6,170 nucleotides of DNA from Deltaproteobacteria bacterium. Lineage in GTDB: Bacteria > Desulfobacterota > Binatia > UBA9968. Position numbers and translations under genes: made by a program. The notes under the pieces are model-generated. The model worked only from the letters and a program-made list of their open reading frames with translations, had not been told where the DNA came from and did no database searches. The DNA lies in the NCBI GenBank assembly GCA_016183075.1, contig JACPFH010000471.1:1-6170 (forward strand). Direction: 5' to 3'. Positions 1-4,937 of this stretch are shown here, in pieces. The number at the start of each line of letters is the position of its first letter. Position 1 is the first letter of the stretch.

Positions 1-207
1 CCTCCCATCGGGCGTCTCGGCTTTCTGGTGATAATCGTAGAATCTCGACAATAAATCGTCGTCCTCGAGCTTGAGGAAGCGCCTGAGAATGGGCAGAACA
101 GCGGCCTTGTTTTCCTTTGCAAAGGCGCGTGCGGCTTCCCGCTTGGAATCTGCGGCCAGGGGAGAAGTTGTTTCCCTGATGGTGTGGCTAGCAGCCTGTA
201 TGCTATT
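1..207 (-). pseudogene. 5'-truncated C-terminal remnant of an ABC-transporter substrate-binding protein (NMT1/TauA-like)
   Basis: A minus-strand frame is open from a TAA at complement 208-210 to the left edge (69 codons), with no ATG, GTG or TTG start near its beginning. From about base 145 leftwards it reads like the C-terminal helical part of NMT1/TauA-type periplasmic binding proteins: a segment REAARAFAKENKAAVL, then ILRRFLKLEDDDLL, then FYDYHQKAETPDGR. In that family this pattern (an 'AKEN..A' helix, a 'K(Y/F)LK.DD..L' turn and a 'YDYY' segment) lies roughly two thirds of the way along a ~320-residue protein. Family members capture small organic solutes for ABC importers. The N-terminal lobe and signal peptide that should precede it are missing, and the space is taken by the promoter and leader of the peptidase gene. 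I infer a decayed, truncated copy. The 3' end lies outside the window, so a small intact gene with a rare start cannot be excluded. Confidence 0.5.
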
Positions 208-209
208 TT
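201..209 (+). promoter_or_regulatory. possible extended -10 promoter element for the oligoendopeptidase gene
   Basis: TGCTATTTT fits the extended -10 pattern TGnTATnnT and sits in the only AT-rich patch (about 197-228) upstream of the peptidase gene. Transcription would start near base 216 and give a leader of roughly 27 nt carrying the Shine-Dalgarno GAGGG at 231-235. No convincing -35 box is seen at the expected distance. This is a weak, motif-only prediction. Confidence 0.25.
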
Positions 210-242
210 AATCAGACACAAAATTTGTAAGAGGGAGCGAAG

Positions 243-2033
243 ATGAATTGGGATTTGACGAGTTATTTCACCGAATGTAACGGCACGGAGATGCGGGAGT
301 TCAAAGCCGCACTTCAGCGCGATATCCAAGCCACTTTGCGCAGGGCAGCTTCGCTTCCGGATCTGGCGACCGAAAGCGCGGATGCGTGGGAGGAAGTGGT
401 TTTGCATGCTGAAGAGATCCAGAAGCCTCTCTCCCACCTTTCCTCCTATATCGGCTGCCTGGCTTCGGCGGACTCGCGCAACGAGGGCTACCGGAAAGAG
501 GAGGCCTGGCTGGCGCTGATCAGGGCGGAGTTCTCTAAGGTGAAGATAGAATGTCTACGCGCGATCAAGCGTGCCAACGATGAGTTGTTCTCCGCTTTCG
601 CCCGCCGTGAGGCGTTTCGCGGGGCCGAGCACTATCTTCGTCGGCTGCGCGAAGAGGCGCAGCGAACAATGGCGGCCGAAAAAGAGGCCCTGGCAGCGGA
701 TCTCGGTGTCGGCGGCCTCCATGCTAGGGGCAGGCTTTACGATACGCTTTCCGGAAAACTTGAATTCGAGATGGTATATCCCGACGGGCGCACGGAGCGA
801 CTGCCCATGTCCCAGCGCCGCTCGCTGATGGAAAGCCCGGATCGCCGCGTGAGACAGGCAGCCTTCCAAGGGGGCAATGCCGCCTGGGAGAGGGCGGAAG
901 ATGCCGCGGCCGCGGCGCTCAACGCTATCTCGGGGACGCGGTTGAGCCTCAATCGCCACCGGGGGATCCAGGACTTCCTGGAGGTCGCGCTCTTCCAATC
1001 GGCGATCAGCCGGAGGACCCTGGATGCCATGCTCGAAGCCGTCCACGCCGAGCTGGAGTTGCCGCGGCGGATTCTTCGCCTCAAGGCGCGCTCTATGGGG
1101 AGGACGGCGGTAGCGTGGTACGATCTAGGCGCGCCGCTTGCGCTCGCGGGGCAGAAGGCGCTCTCGTGGGAAGAAGCGAAAATGCTCGTCCAGGATTCCT
1201 TCTCCCGCGCTTATCCCGGGCTCGGTTCATATTTTGGGACGCTAGTCGGCAAGCGATGGATCGACTGGGAGCCTCGAGCGGGCAAGCGTCCCGGAGGCTT
1301 TTGCACCGGTTCTCTCCTGACTCACGAGCAGCGCATCTTCATGACGTTCAATCGGGCCATGGGGGATGTCCTGACGCTCGCCCACGAGTCCGGCCATGCT
1401 TTTCATAGCCATGCGATGGGCGACCTGCGTCCTTACGCTCGAACGTATCCGATGACTTTGGCCGAGACGGCCTCGACGTTCGGCGAGTTGCTCCTGGTCC
1501 AAAGCCTGGTGGAAGATCCGTCGGTCGACGATGCCCGGAAAGCGTTTCTTCTCGACATCGAGACCGGCCACGCCGCGATCTATCTCCTGGATATTCCGGT
1601 CAGGTTTGAGTTCGAAAAAGCGCTCTATGAGGAGCGCGCAAAAGGGGAGCTGAGCGTGAGCCGACTAAAGGCGTTGATGGTCGAGACCCAAAGGCGGATC
1701 TTCGGCGATGCGCTGGAGGAGGGAGGGGAGGATCCCTATTTTTGGGCCTCCAAGCTCCACTTCTACATTACCGGTGTGACCTTCTACAACTTTCCCTATA
1801 CCTTCGGTTTTCTCCTGAGCCGTGGCCTCTTTGCCATCTTTAAGGGAGAGGGCCCGGATTTTCTGCCCAGGTATGAAAACTTTCTTCGTCTTACGGGCAG
1901 CGATACCGTCGAGAACGTGGCGCGCCGGAGCATCGGCCGGGATCTGGAATCGCCCGATTTCTGGGTGGAGGCGATTCACAGCCTGAAGGAGCCGCTGGCG
2001 CAGCTTGAAGAGCTTTTGCGGAAAGTGCTGTGA
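243..2033 (+). CDS. M3-family oligoendopeptidase (PepF-like zinc metallopeptidase)
   Basis: This 596-residue, apparently complete protein is a cytoplasmic zinc endopeptidase expected to cut short peptides, in peptide turnover or signal-peptide clean-up. The zinc site is HESGH at residues 381-385, preceded by RIFMTFNRAMGDVLTLA, with the third ligand probably Glu408 in LAETASTFGE. Further family landmarks are KRPGGFCTGS before the zinc site and HFYITGVTFYNFPYTFG at residues 506-522, whose His and Tyr residues correspond to the substrate-binding and transition-state residues of M3 enzymes. The FYNFPYTFG form points to the 'pepF/M3 family' subgroup rather than thimet oligopeptidase or Dcp. Residues 1 to about 200 are helical and charged, as in the PepF N-terminal domain. 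No signal peptide or membrane segment is present, and the length is typical. The ATG at 243 is supported by GAGGG 7 nt upstream. It converges on cinA with a 6-bp gap. The family is certain; substrates are unknown. Confidence 0.95.
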   Translation: MNWDLTSYFTECNGTEMREFKAALQRDIQATLRRAASLPDLATESADAWEEVVLHAEEIQKPLSHLSSYIGCLASADSRNEGYRKEEAWLALIRAEFSKVKIECLRAIKRANDELFSAFARREAFRGAEHYLRRLREEAQRTMAAEKEALAADLGVGGLHARGRLYDTLSGKLEFEMVYPDGRTERLPMSQRRSLMESPDRRVRQAAFQGGNAAWERAEDAAAAALNAISGTRLSLNRHRGIQDFLEVALFQSAISRRTLDAMLEAVHAELELPRRILRLKARSMGRTAVAWYDLGAPLALAGQKALSWEEAKMLVQDSFSRAYPGLGSYFGTLVGKRWIDWEPRAGKRPGGFCTGSLLTHEQRIFMTFNRAMGDVLTLAHESGHAFHSHAMGDLRPYARTYPMTLAETASTFGELLLVQSLVEDPSVDDARKAFLLDIETGHAAIYLLDIPVRFEFEKALYEERAKGELSVSRLKALMVETQRRIFGDALEEGGEDPYFWASKLHFYITGVTFYNFPYTFGFLLSRGLFAIFKGEGPDFLPRYENFLRLTGSDTVENVARRSIGRDLESPDFWVEAIHSLKEPLAQLEELLRKVL

Positions 2034-2039
2034 TAGCCG

Positions 2040-3290
2040 TCACCCCATGCCTTCGAGAAGCGCCATGCGGAGAAGTTCGATGGCATTGAGACTCATCCGC
2101 GCGCGGTCTTGTTGGCTCTTTCCCGCCATATGGTAGGTGTGGTTCTTGGACCTTTTCCCGTCGGTAACGGCGATAAAAGTTTGGCCACGAGCCAGGTTCA
2201 CGGTGCGATCTTCCGGATCCGCTACGCCATGGAGCGCCAGGCCGAAGTCAGTTCCGGATTGGGCGCGCACCGCCAGGGCGAGTTTGCCGGTCAGAGCGAC
2301 CGGGTCTTGTGCGAGCTGCTCCAAATCTTGCGGCCGGTCAGAGAAGGCCAGGAGCCGGCTTATCGAGGTCGAGTTTTTGCTGATGAAGCCTTCGACGAAA
2401 TGCTCCGAGCTTGCTTGCTGGAGCCGCTCGGCGAGAAGGCCGCTCGTCAGGTCTTCGAAAACGGCGACGGTCTTGTTGCGCTCGTGCAGGAGCCCTCCGA
2501 CGACGTCTTCGATCGTTTCGTTATCGGTGGCAAAGATGTGGCGGCCAAGAAGCTCGCGAACCTCCGCTTCCACCGGCGCGATAAGCTTCATCGCTTCCAC
2601 CCGATTTGCCGCCTTGGCGGCGATGCGCACGTCGACCTGCCCCGGGTGAGCCAGGACGCCCACCGTCGGGTTACTCAGCTTCTCGATCAGATGGCCGATG
2701 CGGTCATCCACGCTGCTTTCGCCTAGCCCCGCCACTTTAAGGACCCTGTAAGTAATGATTTCAGCGAGGCGAAATTTTTTTCTGAGATAGGGCTCCGTTT
2801 CGTGCTCGAAAAGCCATTTGAGCTCGAACGGGACACCGGGAAGGACGAAAATTACGCCGCGCGGGTCTTCCACGACGAAGGCCGGCGCGGTGCCGTTGGG
2901 ATTCTCGACCGGGATGGCGCCTTCGGGAGTGTAAGCCTGGCGTTCGTTGTTGGAGGTCATGATCAAGCCTCGGCGGCGAAACCGTTGCTCGATCTGTTCC
3001 AGCAGATGAGGGTCGAGGAGTAATTTTCGTCCCGTGACCTCGGCGACAACTTCGCGCGTGAGATCGTCTTTGGTTGGACCCAGCCCGCCGCTCGTGATGA
3101 CAATATCGGAGCGTTCCAGCGCGCGGGTGATGACTTCCTTCATTCGCCCCGGGTTGTCGCCCACCACCGTCTTGTAAAACAGGTTGACCCCGAGAGCAGT
3201 GAGCCTCTCAGCCATCCAGGCCGAATTGGTGTCGACGATCTGGCCCAGCAGCAGTTCCGACCCGATTGCGACAATCTCCGCGTTGGGCAT
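2040..3290 (-). CDS. cinA: CinA-family protein (COG1058 domain plus degenerate CinA/PncC amidohydrolase domain)
   Basis: This 416-residue protein has the full CinA layout. The N-terminal MoCF/COG1058 domain (about 4-170) has GSELLLGQIVDTN (10-22), TSGGLGPTKDD (66-76), NPNGTAPAF (130-138) and LPGVPFE (150-156), all intact. A middle domain with VAGLGESSVDD and HPGQVDVRI (about 180-250) follows, then a C-terminal CinA/PncC domain (about 260-410). In characterised CinA proteins the N-terminal domain hydrolyses ADP-ribose and the C-terminal domain deamidates nicotinamide mononucleotide, both in NAD recycling. Here the C-terminal catalytic motif AESCTGG reads FEDLTSG (278-284), with Asp280 in place of the nucleophilic Ser. 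The conserved Tyr and Lys that follow align without gaps to Lys305 and Ile310, and GIAGPGG reads GVADPED. The deamidase is therefore probably inactive, while the pyrophosphatase half looks functional. The upstream VOC gene lies on the same strand, 93 bp away, so co-transcription is possible. The Shine-Dalgarno is weak (GAGAG, distant from the ATG). Confidence 0.93.
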   Translation of the reverse strand: MPNAEIVAIGSELLLGQIVDTNSAWMAERLTALGVNLFYKTVVGDNPGRMKEVITRALERSDIVITSGGLGPTKDDLTREVVAEVTGRKLLLDPHLLEQIEQRFRRRGLIMTSNNERQAYTPEGAIPVENPNGTAPAFVVEDPRGVIFVLPGVPFELKWLFEHETEPYLRKKFRLAEIITYRVLKVAGLGESSVDDRIGHLIEKLSNPTVGVLAHPGQVDVRIAAKAANRVEAMKLIAPVEAEVRELLGRHIFATDNETIEDVVGGLLHERNKTVAVFEDLTSGLLAERLQQASSEHFVEGFISKNSTSISRLLAFSDRPQDLEQLAQDPVALTGKLALAVRAQSGTDFGLALHGVADPEDRTVNLARGQTFIAVTDGKRSKNHTYHMAGKSQQDRARMSLNAIELLRMALLEGMG

Positions 3291-3316
3291 GTCTGCTGCT
3301 CTCTCAATCTGACGGC

Positions 3317-3386
3317 AGTGACCAGTCGAAAGTGGAAGGGGTGGTAGGGGGAGGTCTATTGACCATTGACTATTTACTATTCGCTA
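3317..3386. repeat. degenerate array of ten 7-bp units between the VOC gene and cinA
   Basis: Read in steps of seven from 3317, the plus strand gives AGTGACC, AGTCGAA, AGTGGAA, GGGGTGG, TAGGGGG, AGGTCTA, TTGACCA, TTGACTA, TTTACTA, TTCGCTA. The first three units resemble each other, the last four share a TTnnCnA core, and the middle units are G-rich. The last unit contains the TAG stop codon of the minus-strand VOC gene (complement 3384-3386). Heptameric tandem repeats of this look are known as STRR elements in cyanobacteria. Similar short heptads in other lineages are my recollection, not something checked here. The array fills most of the 93-bp gap and lies in the leader of cinA if cinA is read from the VOC promoter. 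The TTGAC-type units are clear; the phase through the G-rich middle is less certain. Confidence 0.6.
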
Positions 3387-3776
3387 GTCCGTACCGACCC
3401 ACCCGGCAGCCGATATGTCGATCACCTGGTTATCCGGGCCAACGCACTTGATTTCATAATAGGAATGAGGGTTCGAGGGATCCGCGATAGTAACCTCTAC
3501 GCGGTCGGTGGCCGCCTTTCCTCCCAACTGCTTTACCTTGGAGAGAGTTCCGTCGACATCTTCCACCTGGAAGCCCAGATGGTCGATGCCGATCTTACCC
3601 GTGTCTCCGTCTCCTTCGGTATTGCATCTCAGGATGGCGAGATTGACATGGCCGTCGGATAGATAAATGCCGTTGCGACCGACGCCGACTTGCTTGAGAT
3701 CGAAGGCCTGCCGGTAGAAGGCCGCCGTTTCCTCCGGGTTTTCGGTCCGTATCGCAATATGCTTTATTCTGGCCAT
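3384..3776 (-). CDS. VOC-superfamily (glyoxalase/bleomycin-resistance fold) protein
   Basis: This 130-residue protein has the duplicated beta-alpha-beta-beta-beta pattern of the vicinal oxygen chelate fold. The first module opens with IKHIAIRTENPEETAAFY (His6, then the usual helix ending in FY). The second opens with IDHLGFQVEDVD (His66) and closes with GPDNQVIDIS. Family members bind a divalent metal and act as glyoxalases, epimerases, dioxygenases or resistance proteins. The two His ligands are present, but the usual Glu of the first module is not evident in HVNLAIL (43-49), and the second-module acid is Asp120 rather than Glu, so metal binding may be altered. No specific substrate can be named. 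The ATG is supported by a strong GGAGG (complement 3781-3785) four bases upstream. It is the first gene of a likely minus-strand unit with cinA and is divergent from the OCD-family gene. Confidence 0.9.
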   Translation of the reverse strand: MARIKHIAIRTENPEETAAFYRQAFDLKQVGVGRNGIYLSDGHVNLAILRCNTEGDGDTGKIGIDHLGFQVEDVDGTLSKVKQLGGKAATDRVEVTIADPSNPHSYYEIKCVGPDNQVIDISAAGWVGTD

Positions 3777-3844
3777 GGTTCCTCCCGCCGGAAGGGCTTA
3801 GAGACTCGCAGGGGACAATGCCCATATAGTTTTGCGCTGTGCCC

Positions 3845-3872
3845 AGTTTATTCTGGCCGGCGAATCTGTCAA
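3845..3872 (-). promoter_or_regulatory. candidate sigma70-type promoter for the VOC-cinA unit
   Basis: On the minus strand a perfect -35 box TTGACA (complement 3867-3872) is followed after 16 bases by TAAACT (complement 3845-3850), which matches four of six positions of the -10 consensus. Transcription would begin near 3838 and leave a leader of about 60 nt before the VOC ATG at 3776. The placement in the divergent intergenic region is right. Motif evidence only. Confidence 0.4.
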
Positions 3873-3879
3873 GGGCTAC

Positions 3880-3890
3880 CCGTCGGACGG
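3880..3890. other. short perfect palindrome in the divergent intergenic region (possible operator)
   Basis: CCGTCGGACGG is a perfect inverted repeat with 5-bp arms around one central base. It lies 25 bp upstream of the OCD-family ATG and 7 bp from the -35 box of the predicted VOC promoter, where a regulator could affect both directions. An 11-bp palindrome in GC-rich DNA can arise by chance. No regulator gene is in the window. Confidence 0.2.
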
Positions 3891-3915
3891 TCCTTTGTGC
3901 TATGAAGCGTTTACA

Positions 3916-4893
3916 ATGCTTGTCCTATCGGAAAAAGAAGTCCGGAGCCTCATCCGCATCGAAGAGCTGATCCCGGTTCTGGAACACGCCCACATTCAGT
4001 TCTCCACCGCCAAGGCCGTGATGCCGGTCAGGCAGGTCGTGCCGCCGCCGCAAATCAACGGTCGCATCACCAGCATGCCCGCTTATCTCGCCGAATCCGA
4101 CGCCCTGGGGATGAAGGTGGTGACCTACTTCCCGGAAAATCCCAAGCGCGGTGTGCCGATGATTCTTGCCACCGTTTTCCTGTACAGCACGGAGAGTGGA
4201 AAACTTCTGGCCGTGATGGATGGGACCTACATCACCTCCATTCGGACCGCATGCGTATCGGCCATTGCGACAAGGGCGCTGGCCAATCCGGAGACTCCGA
4301 CCCTTGGTGTTCTCGGGGCCGGGGTGCAGGCCAGGGCGCATATCCGGGCGCTTTGCCGGGTAAGAAAAATTCGGGAGATAAAGGTTTACGACCTGTTGGA
4401 AAAAAGCGTCCGCAGCTTAAAAGAGGAGTTGGAGCCGGAGGTGGGGATCGAAATCGAGCCAGCGAAAACTGCTGAAGAGGTGGTGCGCCATGTGGATCTG
4501 CTTGTGACCGTAACGACGGCCAAGGAGCCGATCCTGAGCGCCGGTTGGCTGAGGCCCGGGGTTCATATCAACGCCGTGGGGTCCCATCGTCCCGATCTCA
4601 GGGAGATCGATGCCGCGACTTTTAAGCGGGCCAGGGTAGTGGTCGATTCACGCGAAGCGATCATGGCGGAGTGCGGAGATATTCTTCTTGCCATCAAAGA
4701 GGGCGCGATCACGGAGAATCACATCTACGGCGAGATCGGCGAGATCCTGGCCGGCAAGAAGCCGGGGAGAACGGCAGCCAACGAGATTACGCTCTACAAA
4801 GCTGTCGGCATTGCTATTCAGGACGTGGCCACGGCCCGGCTCGTTTATGAGAAAGCCCTCGAGCGCAAAGTCGGCACCACGGTAGAGGTATGA
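3916..4893 (+). CDS. ornithine cyclodeaminase / mu-crystallin family NAD(P)-dependent enzyme
   Basis: With the ATG at 3916 the protein is 325 residues, the normal family length. The frame could extend to an ATG at 3832, but those 28 extra residues have no family character and would cover the divergent promoter. The Rossmann nucleotide-binding loop is LGVLGAGVQARAH (130-142). Residues matching the active site of Pseudomonas ornithine cyclodeaminase are Lys67 in LGMKVVTYFP, Arg110 in SIRTACVSA and Asp227 in GSHRPDLREID. MDGTYITSIRT (101-111) and VVVDSREA (241-248) are further family signatures. The family includes ornithine cyclodeaminase, alanine dehydrogenase, ketimine and pyrroline-2-carboxylate reductases and siderophore amino-acid synthases. 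GSHRPD differs from the loop of classical ornithine cyclodeaminases, so the substrate is open. The Shine-Dalgarno is poor (GAAG at 3904-3907). The fusion gene follows after 44 bp, probably in one operon. Confidence 0.93.
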   Translation: MLVLSEKEVRSLIRIEELIPVLEHAHIQFSTAKAVMPVRQVVPPPQINGRITSMPAYLAESDALGMKVVTYFPENPKRGVPMILATVFLYSTESGKLLAVMDGTYITSIRTACVSAIATRALANPETPTLGVLGAGVQARAHIRALCRVRKIREIKVYDLLEKSVRSLKEELEPEVGIEIEPAKTAEEVVRHVDLLVTVTTAKEPILSAGWLRPGVHINAVGSHRPDLREIDAATFKRARVVVDSREAIMAECGDILLAIKEGAITENHIYGEIGEILAGKKPGRTAANEITLYKAVGIAIQDVATARLVYEKALERKVGTTVEV

Positions 4894-4911
4894 CGGGAAG
4901 AGGTGTTCCCG
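4894..4911 (+). other. intercistronic stem-loop after the OCD-family gene
   Basis: CGGGAA and TTCCCG form a perfect 6-bp stem with a 6-base loop (GAGGTG), starting immediately after the TGA stop at 4891-4893. No run of T follows (the next bases are ATTGAGTGG), so it is not a standard intrinsic terminator. It may be an mRNA processing or stability hairpin that separates expression of the two genes. The next gene's Shine-Dalgarno (AGAGGAAG, 4926-4933) lies 14 bases downstream and is not sequestered. Confidence 0.35.
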
Positions 4912-4937
4912 ATTGAGTGGCTAGTAGAGGAAGTTGG

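Noticed and set aside
555..1046. 163-codon minus-strand open frame inside the peptidase gene
   Set aside because: It lies wholly antisense to a strongly conserved M3 peptidase, has Arg/Pro-rich mirror composition, and shows no recognisable motif.
2109..2726. 205-codon plus-strand open frame antisense to cinA
   Set aside because: It is a product of the high-GC codon pattern of cinA on the other strand; no domain is visible, and a second overlapping frame in the same stretch looks equally random.
3317..3386. CRISPR array or attachment site
   Set aside because: The units are 7 bp with no unique spacers, and no cas, integrase or tRNA gene is nearby.
3832..3915. 28-residue N-terminal extension of the OCD-family protein from an upstream ATG
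   Set aside because: The family normally begins at MLVLSEKEV; the extension has no Shine-Dalgarno, no family similarity, and would overlap the divergent promoter region.
4894..4911. Intrinsic transcription terminator after the OCD gene
   Set aside because: The hairpin is perfect but short, and no T-run follows it; it is listed only as a stem-loop.
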